Positions 38,901-48,542 of a stretch of DNA of 64,000 nucleotides are shown here, piece after piece. The number at the start of each line of letters is the position of its first letter. Positions within the stretch are counted from its first letter, which is position 1. The stretch comes from Enterobacter bugandensis (GTDB lineage: Bacteria > Pseudomonadota > Gammaproteobacteria > Enterobacterales > Enterobacteriaceae): assembly GCF_900324475.1 (NCBI RefSeq), contig NZ_LT992502.1, forward strand, positions 2,666,001-2,730,000. The letters run 5' to 3'. The notes beneath the pieces are model-generated. The model did no database searches and was not told where the DNA came from. It was given only the letters and a program-made list of their open reading frames with translations. A program made the position numbers and the translations under genes.

Positions 38901-39797
38901 ATGCGTGATTTACATAAAGGCGTCTGGCAGATGAGTCTGGCGATGTTAATTTCCGGCTCTATCGGCGCGTTTGTTTTGCTTAGCGGTCTGCCGGTGACGG
39001 AAGTGGTGTTCTGGCGCTGCCTTATTGGGGCAATAGCGCTTTTCATTTTTATCCGGGTAAGTCAAAAGCCCTTTAGCCCCCTCACCCGCACCACGCTGCT
39101 GCTGGCGATTCTCGGCGGTGTGGCATTAGTGTTGAACTGGCTGCTGCTCTTCGCAGCCTATGAGCGGATCTCTATTGGTCTTTCGACCGTGGTCTATAAC
39201 ACTCAGCCGTTTATGCTGGTCCTGATGGGGATGTTTTTAGGCGAGCGCGTCAGCGTGGTAAAATGGGGATGGCTGTTCCTCGCCTTCGGCGGCGTGGTGA
39301 TACTGCTCTCCAGCGAGCTGACCGGCACCCACGACACTGAATGGCTGGCGGGTATTGGTCTGGCAATGGCCGCGGCCTTCTTCTACGCGCTGACGGCAAT
39401 CATTGCTCGCAAACTGAAAACTATCGCACCGCAGCATATTGCCTTTATTCAGGTGCTGACGGGCGTCGTGATGCTTCTGCCGTTTGCCAGCTGGCCGTCA
39501 TTTTCCGGTGATTTTCCCTGGCCGATCCTGCTGACGCTCGGCATCGTCCATACCGGCATTATGTACCAGCTGCTCTACAGCGCGATTCAGAAGCTACCTA
39601 CCCCCATTACCGGCTCGCTGTCGTTTATCTATCCGGTAGTGGCGATCGTTGTCGATAACCTGGTGTTCGGACACTCGCTGAATCTGACGCAGCTGGCGGG
39701 CGGCGCGTTGATCCTGTTTGCTGCAGCGGGCAACAACCTGGGCTGGGGCGAAAAAAAACCCCGCGAATGCGGGGTTGGTATCAAGACGCTGAATTAG
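38901..39797 (+). CDS. EamA/DMT-family transporter
   Basis: A 298-residue membrane protein with ten transmembrane segments in two EamA repeats (about residues 10-135 and 150-285), the drug/metabolite transporter superfamily, whose members often export amino acids or metabolites. The ATG at 38901 has a very strong AGGAGG. The last 14 residues ([14 protein letters not shown]) are encoded by the hairpin that terminates the converging nar operon, and the stop overlaps the narI stop. The substrate is unknown; control by the divergent Lrp-type regulator is likely. Confidence 0.9.
   Translation: MRDLHKGVWQMSLAMLISGSIGAFVLLSGLPVTEVVFWRCLIGAIALFIFIRVSQKPFSPLTRTTLLLAILGGVALVLNWLLLFAAYERISIGLSTVVYNTQPFMLVLMGMFLGERVSVVKWGWLFLAFGGVVILLSSELTGTHDTEWLAGIGLAMAAAFFYALTAIIARKLKTIAPQHIAFIQVLTGVVMLLPFASWPSFSGDFPWPILLTLGIVHTGIMYQLLYSAIQKLPTPITGSLSFIYPVVAIVVDNLVFGHSLNLTQLAGGALILFAAAGNNLGWGEKKPRECGVGIKTLN
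39751..39776 (-). terminator. narGHJI terminator inside the EamA gene
   Basis: On the minus strand, AACCCCGC and GCGGGGTT (39757-39764 and 39769-39776) form an eight-pair stem around ATTC, followed by eight T residues. It lies 18 bases past the narI stop but within the 3' end of the converging EamA coding region. Confidence 0.88.
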
Positions 39798-40471
39798 CGA
39801 CGGGCACGCACAATCTGGTATTTGCGCGTCAGGTACTCCACCGGCGCGCTCCAGATATGCACCAGTCGGGAGAACGGGAACAGCACAAACAGCGTCATCC
39901 CCAGCACAAGGTGAACGCGGAAGATAAACGCCACGCCGTCCAGGTGCTCAGACGCTCCGCCGTGGAAGGTCACGACGGACTGCGCCCACCCCACCAGCTT
40001 CATCATTTCACTGCCGTCCATATGCTGCGCAGAGAATGGAATAGTCAGCAGACCCAGCGCGCACTGTACCATCAGCAGGGAGAGGATCAGGATGTCCGCT
40101 GCAGTGGTGGTTGCACGCACGCGCGGGCTGAACAGACGACGTTTCAGCAGCAGCAGGCCACCCACCAGGGTCATCACACCGCAGGCACCGCCGGCGATCA
40201 TCGCCATCTTCTGCTTCACTTCAATCGGCAGCCACGCTTCGTACATCCAGTGCGGCGTCAGCATCCCAAGGAAGTGACCGGCAAAAATCCCCAAAATACC
40301 GATGTGGAACAGGTTAGACGCGACGTGCATCCCTTTGCGGTCCAGCATCTGGCTGGAGGCAGCACGCCAGGTGTACTGGCCGTAGTCATAGCGTAGCCAG
40401 CTTCCCACCAGGAACACGGTGCCCGCGATATACGGGTAAATGTCAAAGAAGAACATATTCAGGAAGTGCAT
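39794..40471 (-). CDS. narI: NarI, respiratory nitrate reductase gamma subunit
   Basis: NarI is the membrane diheme cytochrome b that oxidises quinol and passes electrons to NarH. Its 225 residues equal the E. coli length. It has five transmembrane segments, beginning [28 protein letters not shown], and the heme-ligand histidines in the second and fifth spans ([38 protein letters not shown]). The start overlaps the narJ stop by one base. It is the last gene of narGHJI. Confidence 0.97.
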   Translation of the reverse strand: MHFLNMFFFDIYPYIAGTVFLVGSWLRYDYGQYTWRAASSQMLDRKGMHVASNLFHIGILGIFAGHFLGMLTPHWMYEAWLPIEVKQKMAMIAGGACGVMTLVGGLLLLKRRLFSPRVRATTTAADILILSLLMVQCALGLLTIPFSAQHMDGSEMMKLVGWAQSVVTFHGGASEHLDGVAFIFRVHLVLGMTLFVLFPFSRLVHIWSAPVEYLTRKYQIVRARR

Positions 40472-41181
40472 TAGTGCCGTCCTCCGTTAGAGATATTCAA
40501 ATATTGCGGGGCAACCGCGCCGGCAAAACGACGCTGGTGAGCGGAGATTTCAGACTCGCCGCAGTTCTGGTCAGCAAAGAATTTCACCTGCTCTTCTTCC
40601 CAGACGGCATCCAGCGCTTGCGGGGTATCGTCGCGGGCTTCATCCGCGATTTTCTCCGCCACTTTTTCACTGTCTACAGAGGCGTTCGCCAGCTTCACCA
40701 GCAGATCGAACAGTACGGCATAGCGGCTCTCACGCTGCTGTAGACGCGCGCCGAGCAGCGCAAGAATCGGGGCGATATCCTGCAGACCACCCAGCGCCTC
40801 TTCTTTCGGCAGCTGCGCCAGATACTCCAGGTACAGCGGCAGGTGGTCCGGCAGCTCGCGGCTGTCGAGCTGCAGGCCGTGCTGCTCGTACTGGGCCATC
40901 AGGTCCACCATCGCCTGACCGCGGTCGCGGGATTCACCGTGAACGTGCTCAAACAGCAGCAGAGACGTCGCACGACCACGGTCAAACAGCTGGCTGTAGT
41001 CCGCCTGCGCGTCGAGCAGATCGCGCGCCAGCAGATCGCGGAGGAAAACGCCCAGCTTCTGGGCATCCTCTTTATCCAGGTTTTCAGATGACGCGAGTGC
41101 ATCAAAGAGTTCCTGTTGATGCTGCGCAAGCGCAGCATCAGGGTACTCGAGCAGACGCGAAACAATGACGAGTTCAATCAT
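40471..41181 (-). CDS. narJ: NarJ, nitrate reductase assembly chaperone
   Basis: NarJ is the system-specific chaperone that holds apo-NarGH until the molybdenum cofactor and the FS0 cluster are inserted. It is not part of the final enzyme. The 236-residue protein has the TorD/NarJ family core ([21 protein letters not shown], residues about 75-95). It is coupled to narH by an ATGA overlap. Confidence 0.97.
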   Translation of the reverse strand: MIELVIVSRLLEYPDAALAQHQQELFDALASSENLDKEDAQKLGVFLRDLLARDLLDAQADYSQLFDRGRATSLLLFEHVHGESRDRGQAMVDLMAQYEQHGLQLDSRELPDHLPLYLEYLAQLPKEEALGGLQDIAPILALLGARLQQRESRYAVLFDLLVKLANASVDSEKVAEKIADEARDDTPQALDAVWEEEQVKFFADQNCGESEISAHQRRFAGAVAPQYLNISNGGRH

Positions 41182-42713
41182 TGGTGCGGCTCCGTTTTGC
41201 TGGTCACATCCATGGCGTCGATGCGGCGGCTGTTGAACAGGTTGAATTTACTGTCTGACCCGTGGCAACCGTCGCCAAAGGTAAAGCCACACCCGCTTTT
41301 TTCCGGGAAGGCCTCGCGAGCCAGCTCGCGGTGGCTGCTTGGCACCACGAAACGATCTTCGTAGTTAGCGATTGCCAGATAGCGGTACATCTCCTGCGCC
41401 TGCGCTTCGGTCAGGCCGACCTCTTCCAGCGCGCGGGTATCGTTCACGCCGTCAACGGTTTCCGCACGTTTGAAGTGACGCATTGCCAGCATACGTTTCA
41501 GCGCCAGCAGCACCGGCTGGGTATCTCCGGCGGTCAGCAGGTTGGCCAGGTACTGAACCGGGATACGCAGGCTTTCCACGTCCGGCAGAATACCGTTGCT
41601 GCCCAGCTCGCCCGCGTCCGCCGCAGACTGAATCGGCGACAGAGGCGGCACGTACCAGACCATCGGCAGCGTGCGGTATTCCGGGTGCAGCGGCAGGGCC
41701 AACTTCCAGTCCATCGCCATTTTGTACACCGGAGACTGCTGCGCGGCGTCAATCACGCTCTGCGGTACGCCGTCTTTCAGCGCCTGCTCAATCACCTTCG
41801 GATCGTTTGGATCGAGGAAGACATCCAGCTGACGCTGATAGAGATCTTTCTCATTCTCGGTGCTTGCGGCATTCTCAATCGCGTCCGCGTCGTACAACAG
41901 CACGCCGAGGTAACGAATACGACCTACGCAGCTCTCGGAGCAGACGGTCGGCATACCGGCTTCGATACGCGGGTAGCAGAAGATGCACTTCTCAGACTTA
42001 CCGCTCTTCCAGTTGAAGTAGATTTTTTTGTACGGACAGCCGGTGATGCACATGCGCCAGCCGCGGCACTTGTCCTGGTCGATCAGTACGATGCCGTCTT
42101 CTTCACGCTTGTAGATGGCACCGCTCGGGCAGGTCGCGACGCACGCCGGGTTCAGGCAATGTTCGCACAGGCGCGGCAGATACATCATGAAGGTGTTTTC
42201 GAACTGGCCGTACATCGCCTTCTGCATGTTCTCGAAGTTCTGGTCTTTGGCGCGCTTTTCGAACTCGCCGCCCAGAATTTCTTCCCAGTTTGGACCGCTG
42301 GTAATTTTGTCCATGCGCTGACCAGTGATCAGCGAGCGAGGACGGGCGATCGGCTGGTGTTTGCTTTCAGGCGCGTTGTGCAGGTTCTGGTAGTCGTAAT
42401 CAAACGGCTCGTAATAGTCCTCAATGCCCGGCAGGTGCGGGTTAGCGAAGATTTTACCCAGCAGCATTGCGCGGTTACCCATGCGCGGCTGCAGCTTGCC
42501 GTTGATTTTGCGGATCCAGCCGCCCTTCCACTTCTCCTGGTTTTCCCAGTCGGTCGGGAAACCGGTGCCCGGCTTACTTTCCACGTTGTTGAACCAGGCG
42601 TACTCCATACCTTCGCGGCTGGTCCAGACGTTTTTACAGGTCACTGAACAGGTGTGGCAGCCGATGCACTTATCCAGATTCAGCACCATGCCGACTTGTG
42701 AACGAATTTTCAT
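41178..42713 (-). CDS. narH: NarH, respiratory nitrate reductase beta subunit
   Basis: NarH carries electrons from NarI hemes to NarG through three [4Fe-4S] clusters and one [3Fe-4S] cluster. The 511-residue protein has the ferredoxin-type cysteine groups GCHTCSVTCKNVW (residues 18-30) and CEHCLNPACVATCPSG. Also present are CRGWRMCITGCP, where tryptophan replaces a cysteine as expected for the [3Fe-4S] site, and CIFCYPRIEAG. It overlaps narG and narJ by four bases each. Confidence 0.98.
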   Translation of the reverse strand: MKIRSQVGMVLNLDKCIGCHTCSVTCKNVWTSREGMEYAWFNNVESKPGTGFPTDWENQEKWKGGWIRKINGKLQPRMGNRAMLLGKIFANPHLPGIEDYYEPFDYDYQNLHNAPESKHQPIARPRSLITGQRMDKITSGPNWEEILGGEFEKRAKDQNFENMQKAMYGQFENTFMMYLPRLCEHCLNPACVATCPSGAIYKREEDGIVLIDQDKCRGWRMCITGCPYKKIYFNWKSGKSEKCIFCYPRIEAGMPTVCSESCVGRIRYLGVLLYDADAIENAASTENEKDLYQRQLDVFLDPNDPKVIEQALKDGVPQSVIDAAQQSPVYKMAMDWKLALPLHPEYRTLPMVWYVPPLSPIQSAADAGELGSNGILPDVESLRIPVQYLANLLTAGDTQPVLLALKRMLAMRHFKRAETVDGVNDTRALEEVGLTEAQAQEMYRYLAIANYEDRFVVPSSHRELAREAFPEKSGCGFTFGDGCHGSDSKFNLFNSRRIDAMDVTSKTEPHQ

Positions 42714-45700
42714 TTTACGCTCTCCTGTACCTGGTCATTACCTTCGCCGTCTAACCAGTTAATATTCTTCATCTTACGCACCACCACGAACTCATCGCGG
42801 TTCGATCCTACGGTGCCGTAGTAGTTAAAGCCGTAGGCCAGCTGCGCATAGCCACCGATCATGTGGGTCGGCTTCGGCGTAATACGGGTCACGGAGTTGT
42901 GAATACCGCCGCGCTGCTCGGTGATCTCTGAACCCGGCAGGTTCACGATACGTTCCTGCGCGTGATACATCATGGTCATCCCGGCCGGTACGCGCTGGCT
43001 CACCACCGCACGCGCCGTCAGGGCGCCGTTGCTGTTGAACACTTCAATCCAGTCGTTATCTTCGATACCCAGATCTTTGGCGTCCGCTTCGCTCATCCAG
43101 ACAATCGGACCACCGCGCGACAGGGTAAGCATCAGCAGGTTGTCGCTGTAGGTGGAGTGGATACCCCACTTCTGGTGCGGCGTCAGGAAGTTCAGCGCCT
43201 TCTCAGGGTTACCGTTCGATTTCGCGCCCATCACCGCTTTCACGGAGCGGGTGTCGATTGGCGGACGGTACACCAGCAGGCTTTCACCGAAGTCGCGCAT
43301 CCACTGGTGGTCCTGATACAGTGACTGACGACCAGAAAGCGTGCGCCATGGGATCAGCTCGTGAACGTTGGTATAACCAGCGTTATAGGACACATGCTCA
43401 TCTTCCAGACCAGACCAGGTCGGGCTGGAGATAATCTTGCGCGGCTGGGCCTGGATATCGCGGAAGCGGATTTTCTCTTCCTCTTTATTCTTCGCCAGAT
43501 GCGTGTGGTCGCGACCGGTAAATTCACTCAGGGCCGCCCACGCTTTCACCGCCACGTGGCCGTTGGTTTCCGGTGCCAGAGTCAGGATCATCTCCGCCGC
43601 ATCAATTGCCGTGTTGAGCATTGGCTGGCCTTTGGCCGGGCCGTCCGCTTTGGTGTAATTGAGCTTGCGCAGCAGGTCCATTTCGCTCTGGGTGTTCCAG
43701 GCGATGCCTTTGCCGCCGTTACCGATTTTCTCCATCAGCGGGCCGATGGAGGTAAAGCGCTCGTAGGTTGCCGGGTAATCACGTTCAACCGGAATGATGT
43801 GCGGCGCGGTCACGCCCGGGATCAGGTCGCATTCGCCTTTTTTCCAGTCCTTCACGTCAAGCGGCTGCGCCAGTTCGGCAGCGGAGTCGTGCTGGATTGG
43901 CAGCGTCACCACGTCGGTCTCTTTGCCCAGGTGACCTACGCAGACTTCGGAGAATTTCTTCGCGATGTCTTTGTAGATATCCCAGTCGCTTTTCGATTCC
44001 CACGCCGGGTCAACGGCCGCAGACAGCGGATGAATAAACGGATGCATGTCCGAGGTATTCATGTCGTCTTTTTCGTACCAGGTGGCGGTTGGCAGCACGA
44101 TATCGGAGTACAGGCAGGTGCTGGACAGACGGAAGTCCAGCGTCACCACCAGATCCAGCTTGCCGTCCAGACCGTTGTCTTTCCACTCCACTTCTTCTGG
44201 CTTCACGCCGCCCTGCTTGCCGAGGTCTTTACCCTGAATACCGTTCTCGGTGCCCAGCAGGTATTTCAGCATGTACTCGTGGCCTTTACCGGATGAGCCC
44301 AGCAGGTTGGAGCGCCAGATGAACAGGTTGCGCGGATGGTTTTTGCCGTTCTCAGGCTGTTCTGCCGCGAAGCGGATGGAGCCTTCCTTGAGCGATTTCA
44401 CGGTGTAATCCACCGGCGACATGCCCGCTTTCTTCGCCTCTTGTGCAATGCGCAGCGGGTTAGTGCCCAGCTGCGGCGCAGACGGCAGCCAGCCCATGCG
44501 TTCAGCGCGCACGTTGAAATCAATCAGGTGGCCGCTGTAGCGGGATTTATCCGCCATCGGCGACAGCAGTTCCTGCGCGGTAACCGTCTCGTAGCGCCAC
44601 TGGCTGGAGTGGTTATAGAAGTAGGAGGTGCTGTTCATGTGACGTGCCGGACGCTGCCAGTCAAGGGCAAACGCCAGCGGCTGCCAGCCGGTCTGCGGAC
44701 GCAGTTTTTCCTGGCCCACGTAGTGCGCCCAGCCGCCGCCGCTCTGCCCGACGCAGCCGCAGAAGATCAGCATGTTGATCAGGCCGCGATAGTTCATATC
44801 GAGGTGATACCAGTGGTTCAGACCGGCACCCACGATGATCATCGAGCGACCGTGGGTCTTGTCGGCGTTTTCCGCAAACTCGCGGGCGATACGAACGATC
44901 TGCGCGCGCGGTACGCCGGTGATCTGCTCCGCCCAGGCCGGGGTGTAGGCCTTCACGTCGTCATAGCTGGTTGCGCAGTTTTCGTCGTTCAGACCGCGCT
45001 CCAGGCCGTAGTTCGCCATGGTCAGGTCATAGACGGTGGTGACCAGCGCGGTAGAACCGTCGGCCAGCTGCAGGCGCTTAACCGGCAGCTTGTGCATCAG
45101 CACGTTTTTCAGTTCAACCTTGTTGAAGTGCTCGGAACCTTCACCGCCAAAGTACGGGAAGCCAACCTCGGCGATCTCGTCCTGGCTGCCCAGCATGCTG
45201 AGGCGCAGCTCCGTCTCTTCACCGGTGGTGCCGTTGCGCTGCTCAAGGTTCCACTTGCCCTTCTCGCCCCAGCGGAAGCCGATAGAGCCGTTTGGCGCCA
45301 CCAGCTCGCCGTTGCTGTTATAGGCAACAGTTTTCCACTCAGGGTTGTTTTCCTGGCCCAGCGCGTCCACCAGATCGGCGGCGCGCAGCGTGCGGCCCGC
45401 GGCATAGTAGCCCTCACGCTCTTCCAGCATCACCAGCATCGGCATGTCGGTGTAGCGACGCACGTAGTCGGTGAAGTACTGGCTCGGTTTGTCGAGGTGG
45501 AATTCGCGCAGCATGACGTGGCCCATCGCCATCGCCATCGCGGCATCGGTACCCTGTTTCGGTGCCAGCCACAGGTCGCACAGCTTGGCGATTTCCGCGT
45601 AGTCCGGGGTGACCGCAACGGTTTTGGTCCCTTTGTAGCGGACTTCGGTAAAGAAGTGCGCGTCCGGGGTACGGGTCTGCGGAACGTTAGAGCCCCAGGC

Positions 45701-46453
45701 GATGATGTAGCTGGAGTTGTACCAGTCGGCGGATTCCGGCACGTCGGTCTGCTCACCCCAGGTCTGCGGTGACGCTGGCGGCAGGTCACAGTACCAGTCG
45801 TAGAAGCTCAGGCAGGTCCCGCCGATAAGCGACAGGTAGCGCGCGCCGGAAGCGTAAGAGACCATCGACATCGCCGGGATTGGCGAGAAGCCCGCCACGC
45901 GGTCAGGACCGTAGGTTTTTACGGTATAGACGTTAGAGGCGGCAATCAGCTCGTTCACCTCTTTCCAGGAAGAACGAACGAAACCACCGCGACCGCGCGC
46001 CTGCTTGAAGCTTTTCGCTTTGTCGGCATCTTCAATGATAGAGGCCCACGCATCAACCGGGTCGCTGTGCTGCACTTTCGCTTCACGCCACATTTTCATC
46101 AGGCGTTTGCGCATCAGCGGGTATTTCAGACGGTTGGCGCTGTAGAGATACCAGGAGTAGCTGGCCCCGCGCGGGCAGCCGCGCGGTTCATGGTTCGGCA
46201 TATCCGGACGGGTGCGCGGATAGTCGGTCTGCTGCATTTCCCAGGTCACCAGACCGTTTTTAACGAAAATCTTCCAGCTACATGAGCCAGTGCAGTTTAC
46301 GCCGTGGGTAGAACGGACGACTTTGTCATGCTGCCAGCGCTGGCGGTAACCGTCTTCCCAGTCCCGGTTGGTATCCAGAACCTGGCCGTGCCCATCGGCA
46401 AAAGTTTCACCCTTCTGTTTGAAGTAGCGAAACCGGTCCAAAAATTTGCTCAT
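42710..46453 (-). CDS. narG: NarG, respiratory nitrate reductase catalytic alpha subunit
   Basis: NarG reduces nitrate to nitrite on the cytoplasmic face at a molybdenum bis-MGD centre. The 1247 residues equal the E. coli length. The N-terminal FS0 cluster motif HGVNCTGSCSWKIFVKNG has the His-plus-three-Cys arrangement (third Cys in RGCPRGASYSW). The Mo-ligand Asp lies in the NSSYIIAWGSNVPQTRTPDAH region. The start ATG at 46453 follows AGGAGATACCC. FNR and NarL control is expected from the upstream sites. Confidence 0.98.
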   Translation of the reverse strand: MSKFLDRFRYFKQKGETFADGHGQVLDTNRDWEDGYRQRWQHDKVVRSTHGVNCTGSCSWKIFVKNGLVTWEMQQTDYPRTRPDMPNHEPRGCPRGASYSWYLYSANRLKYPLMRKRLMKMWREAKVQHSDPVDAWASIIEDADKAKSFKQARGRGGFVRSSWKEVNELIAASNVYTVKTYGPDRVAGFSPIPAMSMVSYASGARYLSLIGGTCLSFYDWYCDLPPASPQTWGEQTDVPESADWYNSSYIIAWGSNVPQTRTPDAHFFTEVRYKGTKTVAVTPDYAEIAKLCDLWLAPKQGTDAAMAMAMGHVMLREFHLDKPSQYFTDYVRRYTDMPMLVMLEEREGYYAAGRTLRAADLVDALGQENNPEWKTVAYNSNGELVAPNGSIGFRWGEKGKWNLEQRNGTTGEETELRLSMLGSQDEIAEVGFPYFGGEGSEHFNKVELKNVLMHKLPVKRLQLADGSTALVTTVYDLTMANYGLERGLNDENCATSYDDVKAYTPAWAEQITGVPRAQIVRIAREFAENADKTHGRSMIIVGAGLNHWYHLDMNYRGLINMLIFCGCVGQSGGGWAHYVGQEKLRPQTGWQPLAFALDWQRPARHMNSTSYFYNHSSQWRYETVTAQELLSPMADKSRYSGHLIDFNVRAERMGWLPSAPQLGTNPLRIAQEAKKAGMSPVDYTVKSLKEGSIRFAAEQPENGKNHPRNLFIWRSNLLGSSGKGHEYMLKYLLGTENGIQGKDLGKQGGVKPEEVEWKDNGLDGKLDLVVTLDFRLSSTCLYSDIVLPTATWYEKDDMNTSDMHPFIHPLSAAVDPAWESKSDWDIYKDIAKKFSEVCVGHLGKETDVVTLPIQHDSAAELAQPLDVKDWKKGECDLIPGVTAPHIIPVERDYPATYERFTSIGPLMEKIGNGGKGIAWNTQSEMDLLRKLNYTKADGPAKGQPMLNTAIDAAEMILTLAPETNGHVAVKAWAALSEFTGRDHTHLAKNKEEEKIRFRDIQAQPRKIISSPTWSGLEDEHVSYNAGYTNVHELIPWRTLSGRQSLYQDHQWMRDFGESLLVYRPPIDTRSVKAVMGAKSNGNPEKALNFLTPHQKWGIHSTYSDNLLMLTLSRGGPIVWMSEADAKDLGIEDNDWIEVFNSNGALTARAVVSQRVPAGMTMMYHAQERIVNLPGSEITEQRGGIHNSVTRITPKPTHMIGGYAQLAYGFNYYGTVGSNRDEFVVVRKMKNINWLDGEGNDQVQESVK

Positions 46454-46792
46454 CGGGTATCTCCTGTATGGAGCCTGTGGCTCTCTAAATCGACATTGCT
46501 GATTTGCAGCGAAGGTAACGCCCTGAAAGAGGGGGAGAATTGATAACGATCAAGACGAAGAGGGACTATAAAAGGAGGGGTTAGACCAAATACCACCAAA
46601 GCGGTATATTTTTAAAACGAATAAATAAATGATTTATAAAGATATTTATTATTCATCGTACAATAACCCCGGCAAAATTTAACATCTCAGGTATTAAGGG
46701 GTAGACATCCCTGCAAAGCGATGGCGATCACAGTGTTACCCGCAGATGACTGCGGTAAAAGCTTTCAGTATGTTGTAACTATTATTCAGTCG
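46454..46792 (-). promoter_or_regulatory. narG promoter region with FNR box
   Basis: A perfect FNR palindrome, TTGAT-AACG-ATCAA, lies at 46540-46553, about 90 bases before the narG start and identical in core to the E. coli narG site. Upstream, the region toward narK is AT-rich. It contains several NarL-heptamer-like TACC or GGTA elements (for example around 46600-46620 and 46690-46705), consistent with nitrate activation through upstream NarL and IHF. No gene is visible here. Confidence 0.85.
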
Positions 46793-46820
46793 AAAAAAAA
46801 CGCGGCACGAAGGCCGCGTT
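46793..46820 (-). terminator. narK terminator
   Basis: AACGCGGC (46799-46806) pairs with GCCGCGTT (46813-46820) around ACGAAG. On the minus strand this runs into eight T residues, 16 bases past the narK stop. Confidence 0.92.
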
Positions 46821-46835
46821 AACGGATAATCACAC

Positions 46836-48233
46836 TTACTTATTTTTCTTGGTATTACGGCCATATACCAGCCACGTAATCACGACGCAGGCGATATAGA
46901 AGACGAGGAAGACTTTCATGGCGCCAGCCGGAGAGCCGGTCAGGTCAAGCGAGATGCCGAACGCTTTCGGAATAAAGAAGCCGCCAATTGCGCCAATAGC
47001 CGAGATAAAGCCCAGGGCCGCAGCCGTATCCGTCGCTGCTTCACGCATGGCCTGCTCTTCGCTTCCGCCCTGCGCTTTCACGCGATCCATCGTCAGCTTG
47101 CGGAAGATCACGGAGATCATCTGGAAGGTGGAAGCACTCCCCAACCCGGCCGTCAGGAACAGCACCATAAACACGCCGAAGAAGGCAAAGAAGTTACCGC
47201 CCTGCCCGTCAGAAGGCAGCGTAAGGAACAGCAGCGCGCAGAAGACTGCCATCACAATAAAGTTCACCAGCGTAACGCGAGTCCCGCCCAGACGGTCGGA
47301 GATCATGCCGCCCAGCGAACGCGCCAGTGCGCCAATGAACGGACCGAAGAAGGCGAATTGCAGGATCTGCACGTCCGGGAACTGGGTTTTCGACAGCATG
47401 GCAAAGCCCGCTGAGAAGCCGATAAACGAACCGAAGGTAGCCAGATACAGCAGCGCCATCACCCAGAGGTGTCCACGTTTCAGCACCGGAAGCTGCTCGC
47501 TCAGGGATGCTTTCGACGCGCTCAGATCGTTCATAAAGAACCACGCAGCCAGGGTGAACACCACCAGGAACGGGACCCAAATCCAGGCCGCGTTCTGCAG
47601 GTAGAGGGAAGAACCATCCGCCTGCTCAACGCCGCCGCCACCGAAGGCGGCAAAAATAGAAACAGAGATCGCCAGCGGCGCAATCAACTGCATCACGCTT
47701 ACGCCCATGTTGCCCAGACCGCCGTTAATACCCAGCGCGCCGCCCTGCTTCGCTTTCGGGAAGAAGAAGCTGATGTTCGCCATGCTGGAGGCGAAGTTAG
47801 CGCCGGCGAAACCGCACAGCAGGGAGATAATCACGAACACGCTGAACGGCGTGGAGGTATCCTGCACCGCGAAGCCTAGCCACACGCAAGGGACGATCAT
47901 GATGCCCGTACTGAACGCCGTCCAGCGACGGCCACCGAATACCGGGACCATAAACGCGTAAGGGACACGCAGCAGCGCGCCAGACAGCGACGGCAATGCG
48001 GTAAGCATAAACAGCTGATCGGTCGTGAACGTAAACCCTACTTTCGGCAGGTTTACCGCGACCGCGCTAAACAACATCCATACGCAAAACGCTAAAAGCA
48101 GACACGGAACGGAAATCCACAGATTCCGGCTTGCTATACGATGGCCGCGCTGTTGCCAGAACGCCGGATCCTCTGGACGCCAGTCTGTAATAACGGCACC
48201 ATTTTCCCTTTCGGGAGCGGATGAGTGACTCAT
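46836..48233 (-). CDS. narK: NarK, nitrate/nitrite transporter
   Basis: NarK is a major facilitator with 12 transmembrane helices that imports nitrate and exports nitrite during respiration. The nitrate-signature glycine/asparagine segment GFAGANFASSMANISFFFP and its second copy GLGSASTFQMISVIFRKL are both present. The ATG at 48233, with AGAGG upstream, gives 465 residues and the E. coli-type start MSHSSAPER. A GTG two codons earlier is less well placed. Confidence 0.96.
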   Translation of the reverse strand: MSHSSAPERENGAVITDWRPEDPAFWQQRGHRIASRNLWISVPCLLLAFCVWMLFSAVAVNLPKVGFTFTTDQLFMLTALPSLSGALLRVPYAFMVPVFGGRRWTAFSTGIMIVPCVWLGFAVQDTSTPFSVFVIISLLCGFAGANFASSMANISFFFPKAKQGGALGINGGLGNMGVSVMQLIAPLAISVSIFAAFGGGGVEQADGSSLYLQNAAWIWVPFLVVFTLAAWFFMNDLSASKASLSEQLPVLKRGHLWVMALLYLATFGSFIGFSAGFAMLSKTQFPDVQILQFAFFGPFIGALARSLGGMISDRLGGTRVTLVNFIVMAVFCALLFLTLPSDGQGGNFFAFFGVFMVLFLTAGLGSASTFQMISVIFRKLTMDRVKAQGGSEEQAMREAATDTAAALGFISAIGAIGGFFIPKAFGISLDLTGSPAGAMKVFLVFYIACVVITWLVYGRNTKKNK

Positions 48234-48542
48234 AGACACCTCTGATTCTCGAATGATGCTGCAAACATTAGGGTTTTAGGGCGGCGGTAAGTTGATATAA
48301 ATCAAAGGAAAAGTGCGGGGATTTGCGGCGCAAAAAAAGGGGTTATCCTTAGTGAGTAGGATAATTCGGTAAAAAAGACGTGGTTTTTCACTGCACTGAA
48401 GGTTCCTTGCTACCAACGCTTCTTCACCTATACTCCGTTGGCAATTTAGGGGTAATCCTTTATTGGTATGGGTATACTCCAGGGTATGCACCAGAATAGC
48501 GCCATTCCTGCAAGCAGGCCACGTCAGGAGCCCGGCAACTCT
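48234..48542. promoter_or_regulatory. narK-narX divergent regulatory region
   Basis: A perfect FNR box TTGAT-ATAA-ATCAA lies at 48292-48305, about 60-75 bases from the narK start. Near narX, NarL-type heptamers are visible: AGGGGTA (48448-48454), ATGGGTA (48468-48474) and TACTCCA (48475-48481). This is the arrangement of the E. coli narK-narX intergenic region, where FNR and NarL act on narK. No gene is visible. Confidence 0.8.

Noticed and set aside
38183..39800. Phage-type attachment site beside the tRNA-Tyr genes
   Set aside because: No second copy of the tRNA 3' end and no integrase or phage gene; only a short T-arm-like remnant is seen.
41262..42647. 461-codon open frame opposite narH
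   Set aside because: Antisense shadow of a highly conserved gene; its composition (many Arg, Gln, His, Val) is typical of reverse-strand reading.
44336..45772. 478-codon open frame opposite narG
   Set aside because: Long only because codon bias of narG removes stops from the opposite strand; no recognisable protein family.
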